Source: Tolypeutes matacus (lineage: Eukaryota; Chordata; Mammalia; Cingulata; Chlamyphoridae). Taken from it: 64,000 nt of DNA. Both the position numbers and the translations under genes were made by a program. Under the pieces are notes generated by a model that was not told the DNA's origin, did no database searches, and saw only the letters and a list, made by a program, of their open reading frames with translations. Shown here in pieces: positions 1 to 28,645 of the stretch. The stretch spans positions 3,524,258 to 3,588,257 of the forward strand of contig JAKSZT010054569.1 in assembly GCA_026826555.1 (NCBI GenBank). The letters run 5' to 3'. Within the stretch, counting starts at the first letter, position 1, and each line of letters begins with the position of its first letter.

Positions 1-49
1 GAAAATTCTTAATCTTGTCCCAAGTCCTAGGTCTGCCTTTCCACTCACC

Positions 50-134
50 TTTTTTTTTTAAAAAGATGGTACTAAGAGTGAACCTGGGCCCTCACACATG
101 CGAAGCAGGTGCTCAACCACCGAGCTACACCACC
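50..134 (-). repeat. tRNA-derived SINE relic
   Basis: On the minus strand a tRNA-like unit has box A (TAGCTCGGTGGTTGAGCA) and a decayed box B (AGGTTCACTCTT), then an A-rich tail that appears as T's at 51-60. It is an older relative of the other tRNA SINEs in this window. Confidence 0.7.
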
Positions 135-3100
135 TTAATATGCCTGAAACTGAACTCAGGACCTGGCCCTCCTCAACCCCCAGCCAGCTCCTGCTCTGGC
201 CTCCAGGCTTCTATTCCTGGAATCAGCCTCCCCAGGAGCCACTTCTCCCCATCCTGTCTCCACCAGCTCTCTCCTGGGCTATTGCGGAGCCTCCGGCCCT
301 TCCCTTACCCACCCCCCTTGCACACTTGCTGGATTAGCCGTACTAAAGAGTGACACAATAAAGCTCATATTTCTGCTCACTTTGGGGGCTCCATCTTAAT
401 TGCCACTTGTTCTAGGAAGCCCTGTCTGACCAGGAAAAGTCCCAGTGGCAACTTCTACATCTTCTCTGAGAATCTGAAATTACTAGATCCTCCCCCTATT
501 AGATAATAGACCAGGAGTGGGGGTGGGGAGGCTTTGGGACCTCCTGGCCACCTCTGTTCTCCCCAGCCCTGAGCTCAGCACCTGGAACAAACGGGCACTC
601 GATACACAGTGTTGACTGCCAGACTGACAAAAGGATTCAAGCCCCTCATTCCAGGTCCTCAAGATCTCAGCTTAAGTTTCCATCCCCACCCCACCCCAAA
701 TCGATCCATGCTCCAGACACTCTGGGCTCTTCCCTGGTCCCCAAACATGTCCCATGCTTTCCTCCACCCATACTTTTGCTCGGACTGTGCCCTCTGCCAG
801 GCATGCTTGCTCTGGAGACATCCCACTCACCCTTCGCAGCTCCAGCCCAATGCCTCTTCCTGTGACTTTCCCACCACCCCTCACCTGCCAGCCCGCCCTG
901 CTGTAGCGGTCAGCTGCAGAAGGCCACGGCACATGTCCAGGCTCCCCGTCCCTGCAGCCCTAGTGGTTTGGCATCTCCCTGACGGCTGCTTCTAGTTTGC
1001 AGTTCATTGTTATTTCAAATAAAGACATTTGTGCATGATGCCAGGAAACATCGTATAGAATATTTGTATAGACAGCGTTTTATACAACTCTCTGTCCTAA
1101 AAGGGGCTTTTCTCGGTGTCATGCACTTAGTAGGGACCCAAAAAGTACTTTTTGAGTGAATTTTCTCCCTCACCTCCATAAGAATGTGACGTACTCAGGC
1201 TCCAGCTGCACACTTGCTTTTTAAATGCGGTTCTCATGTTTACAGCAAGGAAAAGGTGTCTGTTTTCATCAGTGAACAAGATTTGTCTTTTCAGGTTTCT
1301 TCCACCTTTACTTGGGAAACAAATGCATGCCTTCTGCATGGGATCAAGGCCAGAGAGCAGATACACCACTGCGTAAGGGAAAAGGAATTTCTCCTGGAGC
1401 TGATAGTTTTCCAACACGTTCAGCAACGTTTGTCTCTTGGGCTACTGCACGAGACCCTGTACCAGGAGACCTTCTAGGAAGCAGCGTGAAGCGCTAAAAT
1501 AGGGAGGAAAAGACATCACTCTTCACAGCTGTTAGTTTGTTTTTCCACACTGATGTTTCATGATTGTTTTTCAGTTCAGCATATAGAGTCATCGGGGTTC
1601 TCAAAAATATGGCCTAAATAATACCGAGCCCATCTAAATGCCCTCAAGGCCAGGGCAGGGCTACATTCCTGAATAGCACCCGGTACCTACCCTTCGCATG
1701 AGGACTGCGGTTTCCTACGTGCCAGCAGGACCGTACCCCAAGGTGTCCTCAGAGACAGCGGCTTCACCACCACTGCAAACCAGAGTCTCCTTTGCTTCCA
1801 TAAGGGCTTGTTAAGTCAGTTGGTTTAAGTTCCACAGGTGGAGACTGAAGCAGGTTTTATTGATCTTTTCCTTTAAATAAATGGAACTTTCCATTCACAG
1901 AACATGGATAAAGCGCCATACACTTCACTGTGGCCATCTGTCCACCAGGAAAAGAGGATCCTGCCTGAAGGGTGGGGTCACCAGTTACAGTCTCACTCTA
2001 CTCCTGGCAGGTTTGGCAAAGGCAAAGGCTGGTTGTAAGGAAGGGTGGGTGGGCTCGGCCTCACAGCCCAGCTTCTCAGGAAGCAGACTTTTTGATGTCT
2101 CGTGTTTGGAGGAGAATTTCTGCCAGCAAGAGCAAGGGCAGGTGCAGCAGTGTCCCAGGTCAGGCGCACGTCCCTGCCTCCTCCTCGCTCGAGCATCTGG
2201 GTGTGGGCAGGGGCCGGGCCACCCACGGACAAACAGCCCGTCCATCCTTTCAACACTCAGAGCCCGCAGGAAAATCACACCCTTACATTTCAAACATAGC
2301 AGCAGAGCCCAGATTCCAGCAGCTGTGCTATGATGGAGTTGCATCAGTCATCTTTATAACCAAGGTCTGTGAAGTTTATTTAAACGTTCCCCTTATTTCA
2401 GCACTTCATACCTCTTCATGTGCCTTCCTGTAGGACTCTCCTTCAGTAGCCCAAGAGAATATGTTGGAAAATACTGGCTCCAGGAGAAATTCCTGTTCCC
2501 TTAGGCAGTGGCGATCTAATGAACAGGGGAAACCTGGCAACCAACTTGTGCTTGGGGAATTCTGGGTCCAGCAAAAGCCGATTGTCCCAGGAACCCCTCG
2601 CCAAGACATCTTTCTCGAGGAAGAGGAAAACTCTGCTCCATCCTTGAAACTCCAAACGTTAAGAGTTTACCATCAGCCCTGGTCACTGACACGGTAGGGA
2701 CCATGATAGCCTAAAGACAGAGGTTTACCTACTAGGTGTGAGATTCTCCTGCCAGATCCTGCCAGCGGAGAATACCCCCTTGTTGCTTTTTTTCAATATC
2801 ACCGAAAAGCTGCTGGAATGTCTTTAAGGCCTTTGACTGCTGTACAGAGGAGCAGGACTGCTGGAAACTCCATCTAATAATTGCCTGGCAAGCATCAACC
2901 TCTCCACTTGCCAGATAGGTGAAAAGGTGGAAATTTAAACACATGAAGTGGATTCTGACATGTTACTGGGAGATGAAAACAGTTATGGACACGCCTAGTT
3001 GTGAGAGGCAAGCATAGAGACCTGAGCACATGCTTCTCTCTGGACAAAATTCCCAAAGCTACCGGAACCCGATGGGGCGTTCTGAGCACCTGCCTCCTGG

Positions 3101-4154
3101 GTATCTTACACCGCCAGGAAACGCACCAGTTGCTCGAGGAGGTACAGGTACTACTAAAACACTCAGACTCTTCCTGTGTCTCCTGGTCCACTTGGGCAGG
3201 TGAGGCCAACCTGAGGGCAGGTGCCCATACTTCTGAGTAGTCCCACTCCCAGGCCCAGGCCCACTCGAAAAGAAAGGGAAGAAAAGACGGTACCTCCACC
3301 ATTATCCCTCTCCCTCTACATATGAAGAAACTAAGGTTCAGGGAGGTTCCATGGCTTTCTCAACACCCCAAGAGCCAATGAGCAGTGGACAAAGGCCTAG
3401 AATTTGGGGCTCCGGGACTCCCAGGCCAGTGCTCCTGGGCCTCCAGAGAATAAGACCTGCCCACCCAGCTTGGCTGAAGCAGATTTGGAACAAGTGGTGG
3501 AATTTCTTAGGGGCTAATTCTCAACCAACTGCCACGCACTAGGGGCCTTAACTCATGGCAGGTTTGCTCCCTGCCCTCTACACCTGGAGGAGACTGCCCC
3601 TTTCCTTGTCTACATAACAGTGGGCCTGGGCTGACACTTCTCTGAGCCTTCCAGACCTCACAATCCCTGGCTATTAAAAACGGAGACCTAGAGATGTGAT
3701 CATCCCGCTCATTTGCATGCCCCAGTGGTTTCCAGAGCCCTTTCCAGCACATGATCTCATTTGACCGCCACATCCACTTTGGCGATATCTTTCATTAGTT
3801 CTTTGAAGGCTCCTAGGTTTCCAGAGTCAACCTGTGCAAACAAAATACTCCCAGGAAGAGATGGCACCTTAAACTTTTACTGGCTAACACCTAGGTGGTA
3901 GTTGGCAGCTGGCTGAGAATTAGACCCTGAGAAGTGGTAAAATTAGATCCAGAGAAGTGGGATTGGGGGAGGAGGGGAATTCTAATGCCCCTCTTGGCAG
4001 CCCACCTTACAGCTTGCAGGAAGAGATTTCAAGAGAGCCATTCCCTGCCCTTCCCCTGCCAAAGACACCAAAGTTAACCAACCGGTAGAGGTTGACAGAA
4101 GAGAGAAGTGACAGGAGAGGTGAGGAAAAAAGATGGAATAAACCAACCAGCAGA
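135..4154. other. Intergenic DNA downstream of FOSL2
   Basis: No coding exon or RNA gene is supported. A MIR-like piece lies at 3318-3430 (minus). The open frames here have no family motif and read as chance frames. Confidence 0.7.
3318..3430 (-). repeat. MIR SINE relic
   Basis: Reverse MIR core-like text, with the 'gaagaaactaaggttcaggg' stretch, followed by the diverged tRNA side. Confidence 0.5.
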
Positions 4155-4173
4155 GGCTCTTCAATCAATTCAT

Positions 4174-4179
4174 TTTATT
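4174..4179 (-). terminator. FOSL2: FOSL2 poly(A) signal AATAAA
   Basis: AATAAA reads on the minus strand. About 25-40 nt downstream is a GT-rich stretch, CTGGTTGGTTTATT (about 4137-4150), suited to a CstF site, so cleavage would fall near 4150-4165. Confidence 0.7.
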
Positions 4180-4676
4180 CTACAAAATGCTACTCAATTG
4201 AAAGTGGAAAAGCTAACCCAAAACAAAAACAACAAAACAAAACGAAAAAACCCGCAGGGTGGGGGAAAAAGTTTTAATATGTTCTTTCTTCCATAGCAGC
4301 AAGCTTTTTCTAACAAGCTTTCTTTAGTGCAAATACTGTAGGCTTGTATTACAGTAAAATAACAAGACAAAACAACAATACCACCAGAGCTGCTTCAGAG
4401 CAAAGCTACTCCTGAATTTTAAAAACTATACAAAGATTTTGAGCTCACCGTCCTGCCTCAAGGCCTGTTTAGGAGTCTCCCCAGTGGGACCAGTTCACCA
4501 TTACACTTAAAAAAAAAAAAAAAAAAGGTGCTCAAAAGTCATTAAGTTCCCCACCCAGCAAGCGAATCTCGTACAAGCCTCCAGGGTCTTAAAGTAGACT
4601 TTGGTCCACATCATTGACATTTCTCAAATACAGATGCACAATGCTTATGATTTTCCACTATAGACCAAAATACTAT

Positions 4677-4684
4677 ATATACAT
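4677..4684 (-). promoter_or_regulatory. Pumilio-type element TGTATATA in FOSL2 3' UTR
   Basis: The 8-mer matches UGUANAUA exactly. It lies near the distal end of the 3' UTR. Function is inferred from the motif only. Confidence 0.35.
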
Positions 4685-5097
4685 CTCCCACCACAGAAAA
4701 GGACACCCCAATACCTATTCTCTATACAAAATCGATTATTTTCTTCCTCAACATCAAGTAACCACAAACTAAAGTAAATGGAATAAACTTTTAATCATAC
4801 AGAGAAAATAACTTGGGGCGCGGGACAGGACAAGAGCTTCTGCTGTCTCTTCTTACAATACAGACTTCCCGGAGACCACTATCCCCAGAGGAATGGCAAT
4901 CCATCTTTTAAAACAGAATTTTTTAATACAATCTATACACAAATCACAAATCATTTTAGGGAAAAAAAAAAAAAAAAGCATCATTAGCCTAGATTAACAA
5001 AAAGAAGAAGGAAGAAGGGGAGAGAGGAACTGAGTATTTTAATGCTATCTTTCTCTATTCAGGCTTGGTACAACACAAAGAAGCTGTAAACATTTAA

Positions 5098-5106
5098 AAT
5101 AAATAA
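5098..5106 (-). promoter_or_regulatory. AU-rich element nonamer in FOSL2 3' UTR
   Basis: TTATTTATT, a perfect match to the UUAUUUA(U/A)(U/A) instability nonamer, sits in a longer T/A run at 5091-5115. AREs of this kind shorten the half-life of FOS-family mRNAs. Confidence 0.55.
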
Positions 5107-6761
5107 TAAAATAAAGGTAGATTTTTTTCTCCCCCGTTTCCCATTGCCCCCCTCCCTCAAAATTTGACCCAGCCCCTCTGGAGCATGTTGTCGGCACTGG
5201 AAAACGGAAACCTTGGTTGATGTATGGCCAAAACACTAGAAGCATGAGACAGTGTCAAATTAGTAGCAGGATGACCGGGTTTCCTTATAAAAAGTTATAA
5301 GAGGACACAGGCACACTCAGAAATGTGTGTGCACACACGCACGCCAACCCGTCAATAAATAGTGAGATGCTGCCAAGAAGACTCAACAAGCAGAAAGTAG
5401 GAAGACCGCTTTACCGGAGTTTACAGAGAGAGCTATACACACCACATCTCCTATTGGTCCACAAATTCCACAAGGACTCACGTGACCCCACCAACCATTT
5501 GAGGAGGGCAGAGGAGCCCACGGAAGGGTGGAGAGAAAAGAGGGAGCAGTTTGGAGGTGGGAGGATAGGGGATGAGCCGTTGAGGACAATCTCAGACTGA
5601 AGGCAGTACTGCCTCGGATAAGGGAGGACGGGAAAGAACTCACCTCCAAGTGTTTTTGTTTATGCCTTACTTGGGAACCTTTATAAGGGGGGGCCCTTAT
5701 CCCTTCGTTCAATCCTCAGGAGGGCTTACAAAAGTGCCTAACACTGCCTGGCACACACTAGGTGCTTTTTCTTTACCTTCCTAAAGGGACAACATGGACA
5801 CCTGATCAAGAAGGAAATCAACCTAAAAAGTAAATAGTGAGATTCAAGGAACACACTCAGTCTATCGAGGAAAGGGGAGAAAATCTCAGTGCTCCAGAGA
5901 GCTCAGCCCACCCTGACACTCATAGCCATGAAGGAACAGAGAGGAGATGCCTGTTCCCAAAGCTGGAGTAAGAGAAGCAGCGGCCTCTGATGGCTCTTGG
6001 CCTTGAGAGACTCGTGTGACTGGCCACGGTGGACGTGCCGGACCTTGTGCACACACACATCGATGCTTGTCTCTGAAAACCTCCCCGATGACTTCTCTTG
6101 TTGGCTCTGGCAATTTCCGAAGCTTCATCCAGGTTCCCCTTCCTTTCCTGGGCCGGCAGCTGTCCCCATCCACCCACCTGGGGAGAGGACCACTGCCAGA
6201 GAGGCCAGCCAGGTGGTCAAGAGGGCCGTGTGTGTCACCCCAGCTGCCAAGGCCTGCCCTGCGCTGCCCCAGAGCTGCCAGCAGCCCAGTCAGAGTCCGC
6301 ACCAGCTGCCTTGCTGCTGGGGACCCAGGGCAAGCTCAGCCACTCCCAGCCCGAGCACAGATCCAAGCGCCCCACTCCAGCGGCTCCCTTAGATGGAGCC
6401 AAGGAGGAAGAAACAGCAGCAGGCCTGGTGTCCAAGGATTCCGAGGCAGGGTGCGTGTGTGTCTGTGAGAGAGAGAGGTGGAGAGCTCGCCAGCAGGAAG
6501 GAAACTGAGGCAATGCTGGTGACTCGGTGTGAATTCGCTCCCGGCTCCCAGAACAAAGTCAGGGAACCCCAAGTGGGATCAGAGCTCCGAGGCCTCCCGA
6601 GAGCCTGCGGTGGGACTCGGCTTTGGCTTTCTGCTGGTCCCAAAGCCAGCACAGCTTGCAGTGTGAGCTGCAGCCAAATTCTGCCTCAGGAATGTCCAGC
6701 CTGGCCCCAACTTCCAGATGGACCTACCTCGGGATCAGTGCTGCACAAAGTGACAAAATCT

Positions 6762-6776
6762 GGGGGGGGGGGGGGG
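6762..6776. repeat. Homopolymer run of 15 G (C in FOSL2 mRNA)
   Basis: Uninterrupted G15 on the plus strand inside the FOSL2 3' UTR, 40 bp from a (TA)n tract. Confidence 0.9.
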
Positions 6777-6818
6777 ACTTTTAGAAATAAAAGACCAGAA
6801 AGCAGCTTCACTCAAGAA

Positions 6819-6878
6819 ATATATATATATATTAAATATATATGTGTTATATATATATGAAACATATATATATATATG
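6819..6878. repeat. (TA)n microsatellite, interrupted
   Basis: Three blocks of alternating TA separated by short interruptions, within the 3' UTR. Confidence 0.9.
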
Positions 6879-8770
6879 CATTTGATTAATCTGAAACCAG
6901 AAACCCCAGCTCATTAGGAACCCCTTCCCAGAGCCTCTGGGAAACCAGAAGGGCAGCTCCCCAGCCAAGGAATATGGGTGATAAAAACTTCAAAATATTT
7001 TGGGAAAAAATCCTGTTTTCAAAACCTCTCTGCGTGGCCTGACCCTCCACGTCCCGTCCAGTCATCCTGGGGGTGGTAAGCTGGGGACGGGCGTTAAATA
7101 ACCATCCGTGATGGCCTTGCTCCAGAGTCCGGTCTTGCAATTCCTCCTGCACTGGGCTGACTGACATAATGTAGGACAGTTTTGAAGGACCCTGCACTCA
7201 TCGCTAGAGCCGAGTCTTCCTCAGGGTGGTGACTCGGCAGACGCCTCTGCTGACCATTGTCACCTCCAGCACAGGAAGGCCAGCAGGAGCTTGTCTGGGG
7301 AGGGAAAGGCCTGGGGGGCCAGGGGACAGGGGCGGGGCTGGGCTGTTGCTGGAGGCCAGGGGACCCCCTCCCGTGAGCCCTGCTGTGGGAAGGGGACAGC
7401 GTCCCTGCAGTGGGAGGTAACGCAAACGCATCTTAGCTCAGATGGCAGCACCCAGAAAAGGCGAGACACCGACAACGAGCAACCGGTCACAGTGGCCCTG
7501 GGCCAGCAGTTCCCAGCCAACTGACCGGACCCAAAGAGCAGAGAGGGGTGGGGGTGAGCGAAAGAGAGAAAGCGCTTGGTCCCTTAGGCAGCGGATTACA
7601 TAGAGAGCAGAGATGGCCACGTGAGGACCACCAGGGCAGCATCAGCCAGAGGCCGGGGCTGGCGCGGCAGCGGCAAATGCCACTCCATGGCCGCCTCCCT
7701 CCTCCTGCCCCTGCCTCTCCATCCACAGCAGATACTCCCCTGAGGCTCGGGGAGGGTCCCTGCCCACGCTCATTAAATCCCAGTGGGTGGCGTCACCCTG
7801 ACAGCCAGGGTGGGGGAAGTGCGAGGTGCTGGCAGAGTGACGTGTGGGTCCTGGGGAGGGACGCTGCCCAGGTCTGGAGAGAAGGGTCCAGGGGCAGAAT
7901 GGCGAGGCAATAATTAGAGGCGACGCCCTGCTCAGGACAGGGGGTGAAGGAAGCGGGCCAGGACACCCGTGTGGCTTCGCTGGCAGGATTCCTGGCCTGC
8001 TAATTAGGCGTTGAGCAAATCCAGCCTGGGCCCCGGCCGGCCGTCTCGCTCACACCCTGTCTTCTGGGCAGGCCGCTCCTCCAAGACCCGTCTCCGAGGA
8101 GGAAGGGTCCTCCGAGCCTCCCTGGCACAGCGGCTTCTCCTGGAGAGCTCAGGGAGCCCCCTTGGCGGTTCTGGAGATGGTGGCGAGCTGGGAAGTGGAA
8201 GGGTGGGGAAAGGTCTGTATTGCACTGTTGACTGTCCCCACCCCCGTGGGCAAGGCAGGCCCAGCAGAAGAGTCACCTGCTGCCCCATCTCCAGAAACGA
8301 AGCGCTTTAATGTTCAGCCCACCCCAATGAAATGTCATGGCAAATTTGATTTTAAAAAACCAAGAGGGAGCAAAACGGATGCTGGGCGGGGCAGGGGGTG
8401 AAACCCAAAGGCGCCGAGCATGTGTGCTGGGGAAGGTCACCGTCACTCCAGAGACAAGGGGGTGACCAGGGGCAGGAGTGATCCAGACCAGCTTCGGGCT
8501 GCTTCAGAAACAGAGAGATGTCCAAGCCGACCACCAAGTTCTCCAGGATTTTTCAAGAAAACAGGACGTGCTTGCCAGAGGAACGAGGGAGGAAGGCCCC
8601 ATGGCTCCCAAGACACGGCCCCCAGGTCCTCCAATGCCTCCGCGCCAATTCCCACCTGGGTCTCCCCAGAGCTGGGGAGCTTCTGGCAGGGTCCCCCCTC
8701 TGGCCCCGGGGCGCTGGAAGGTGCTGGTGCCTGGGACGGAGGCAGTGGTGAGAAGCCCCTCGGGGGCGGG

Positions 8771-26377
<17,607 letters not shown>

Positions 26378-27195
26378 GATCCGCGGTGGGAGCCCGAGAG
26401 GAAACAGGGTGTTTGTCTTCCCCCGCCCTCGTCGCGGCCGCGCACTGGCTGCTGCGCGCTCCCTCGCTCGCCGGCCGCGCCCCGGGGTCTGGCCCCAGCG
26501 TTCGCGCTTTTCGCCCTAGAGCACCGCGGGCGGGCGCGGAGCGCAAGGCAGCGACCCCCGCGAGGCAGGACCCCCCCCCGCCCCGAGCGCCTGTCGCCGC
26601 GCCGCTCTACGGCTCGGGAAGCACCACGGGACCAGTTGGCCACCCGGTCCCTCCCTCGAAAAAGTCTGCGCGTCCCTCGATCCCTCCCCCGCGCGCGCCC
26701 TCCCGCCCCCACCGGGACCGACGTCCAAAGCAAAAGGTGAAAATGCGGAAAGGATGCGAGTCCCGCGAGCCCTGCCTGCCGGGTCTGGGGGCTCCAGACT
26801 GCAGAGATAAGAAAGGAGGGCGGGCGGGCGAGAGGAGGCTGTCCGCTTGGAGAAACTTCTGCTATTTCCTCCTTTTGGAAAAGGGGCCCCAGCGTAAACT
26901 TCCTGTGGCTAGACCCGCTGCCTGCGTTTCGGGGCTGCCGGACACTTGGCCAGAAGGAGCGAAGCAGCCCGCGCGCGCGTCCCGGGCCCCTGGCGCGCCG
27001 GCTGGAACGTTCGCCCGTGAACTTCCAGCCCAGCCGGGGGGGCGGCGAGCGACGCGGCTCCGGCACCCGGTCCCGGGGGGGCCCCCGCTCTCCTTCCCGG
27101 CGCCCGCGCCTCGCCCGTCGGCTCGCGGGCCCTGCCTCTGCCCGCCTGCGCCGCGCGCTCGGAGCCCCTGCGCTCTGCCCGAGATGAGTCACTAC
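26378..27195 (-). other. FOSL2: FOSL2 5' untranslated leader (probable extent)
   Basis: This very GC-rich stretch immediately precedes the initiator. No ATG occurs on the minus strand from the start codon up to 27243, although several would be expected by chance even at this base composition; the opposite strand has at least three. That fits a long transcribed leader. The 5' boundary is inferred from a TATA-like motif at 27221-27230 and is not directly visible; several start sites are likely in a CpG island. Confidence 0.6.
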
Positions 27196-27263
27196 AGTGG
27201 CACGAGTTCAACTCCACACTCTTTATTATCCAGCCCCCGGACCATGTGGATTCACTCACGTCA
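27185..27263 (-). promoter_or_regulatory. FOSL2: Candidate FOSL2 core promoter: CRE-like, TATA-like and TRE motifs
   Basis: Read on the minus strand, a CRE-like TGACGTGA (27263-27256) is followed by GATAATAAAG (27230-27221), a TATA-like box. About 30 nt further on is a perfect AP-1 site TGACTCA (27191-27185), close to the expected start. FOS-family genes are known to be induced through CREB/ATF and AP-1 sites, so the layout suits FOSL2. The function of each site is inferred. Confidence 0.55.
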
Positions 27264-27457
27264 ACCCCAGACTCCACCTTGCGGGGAGGAGCGCGCCCGG
27301 GGAGGTGGGGGGAGGAGGACGAGGAGGAGGAAGGGAAGCGGGAGGCGGCGGGCAGCGCGGACGCCAGCTGCGGGCCCCGGAGCGAGGCAGGAAGGCGGTG
27401 GCAGGGCCTCGGCGCGGTCGGGCCGCGCGCCCTGGGGAAGCCGAGGCACCGCGTCTT

Positions 27458-27500
27458 CTCCCCCACCCCCACCCCCACCCCCACCCCGTCCCCACCCCCA
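27458..27500 (-). promoter_or_regulatory. G-rich (GGGGGT)n tract upstream of FOSL2
   Basis: On the minus strand this is a run of about seven G4-G5 blocks separated by single T or A. Such tracts bind Sp1/KLF proteins and can fold into a G-quadruplex. It lies about 230 bp upstream of the TATA-like motif. Confidence 0.55.
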
Positions 27501-28227
27501 GCGCCCTTGGTCTCTTCCATTGGCGCACGTTGCCAAAGATGGTCATTTGCGTTAGAGGACGTGAGTGCGGGTTTCCTCGCTCTCGGGTGACGTGGGGGGG
27601 GAGAGGGATTCCCTCGCCCGCTCACGAGCGCGCCGCTCCGGCTCGCGCCTCCGCCCGGGCCTGGGCGCGGGGCCGCGGCGCAGTGTCTCAAAACAAAAAT
27701 CACGCACCCGAGGAGCGAGCGGGGTCGGCTTCGGGAGGCGCCACCGCGAGGCCGGGAGCCGGGCGCGCACTGCCGCTGGCAGGGAAGGGCGCGGCCGGGC
27801 GCGATGGCTCGGCGCCCTCCGCGGCGCCGCCCGGTGCCCGGGCGCCCTGGGCGCGCAGGCTCCCCGGGCTCCCCGCGCCGCCCTGCGGCGGGCCTTTCGC
27901 GGGGCGCGGCGCCGCGGGCCGGGGCCGGGCTGCCCACTGCTTCCTTTTCCCCTCCGCCGGCCCTACATTTAATTTGTTAGGAGTAGCCTAGAAGACGAAA
28001 TTAACCCGCCAGGACATTCCGGACGGTTAGGACGCGTCTACTAGGAGGAGCTGGGCAAACCCCAGGCTGTTAACGATAAAAAAGAAAACCAGGGAAGGAG
28101 GGAGGCCGGCGAGAGGGAGAGGGTGTGCCCCAACATTGTCTCCTGCTGTTTGGAGCGAAGTTCAGGGCGCGGGTGGCTCGCACTCCCGGGTCTTCCCGCC
28201 TTGCTGGGCGGGGCGGGGAGAGGTGCC

Positions 28228-28360
28228 GGGTAAGAGCCCAGGCTTTGGAGTCCGAACGCCTGACTGTGCCATTTACGAGCTGTGAGGCCTTGGACGAGTC
28301 CTTGAACCTCTCTGGGCCTCAGTTTCCCCCTGTAAAAGGAAGGTGTTGGACCAGGTGGCT
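28228..28360 (+). repeat. MIR SINE relic
   Basis: 'caggctttggagtccgaacg' followed by 'cctcagtttccccctgtaaa'. Confidence 0.8.
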
Positions 28361-28424
28361 GTCTAAGGCCCCGGCCAGCGCAGGAACTTCTTCAGTCCTC
28401 TGCAGGATGATGGAGTGTGACCGG

Positions 28425-28645
28425 AAGAGCACTGTTCTAGGAGCCAAGGAAATTGGCTTCTGGTAGGGGCTCTGCCACACTCTCAGTTTACCCAACTGTT
28501 CAGTGGCGCCTTCTGCACTCTCCAGGGCCCTTAATGGAAAGACCTGTTGCTTAAGAGTCCTCAGCGGACTGTTAAACGCCGCACGTTCTAACACACCACA
28601 GTTGCAGTCCTCAGTTTCCCGATCTGTAAAGTGAAGGTGTTGCTA
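28425..28645 (+). repeat. MIR SINE relic, probably two pieces
   Basis: 'agcactgttctaggagcc' at the left and 'cctcagtttcccgatctgta' at the right, separated by unrelated sequence. Confidence 0.55.

Larger units (their letters stand above)
4155..8770 (-). other. FOSL2: FOSL2 3' untranslated region
   Basis: From the TAA at 8771 to the first good poly(A) signal is about 4.6 kb without any splice-compatible coding exon, in line with the long 3' UTR I recall for FOSL2 mRNAs. The distal kilobase (about 4160-5300) is A/T-rich, as mammalian 3' UTR ends often are. Inside are an AU-rich nonamer (5098-5106), a Pumilio-type motif (4677-4684), a 15-C run (6762-6776, G on plus), a (TA)n tract (6819-6878) and an L2-like snippet near 5715-5765. 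ATTAAA-type weaker signals occur near 4276, 4793, 4922, 5037 and 8306. Confidence 0.75.

Noticed and set aside
26386..27555. A 389-codon plus-strand frame antisense to the FOSL2 leader
   Set aside because: Low-complexity composition from the CpG island; no motif, and it is antisense to a better-supported transcript.
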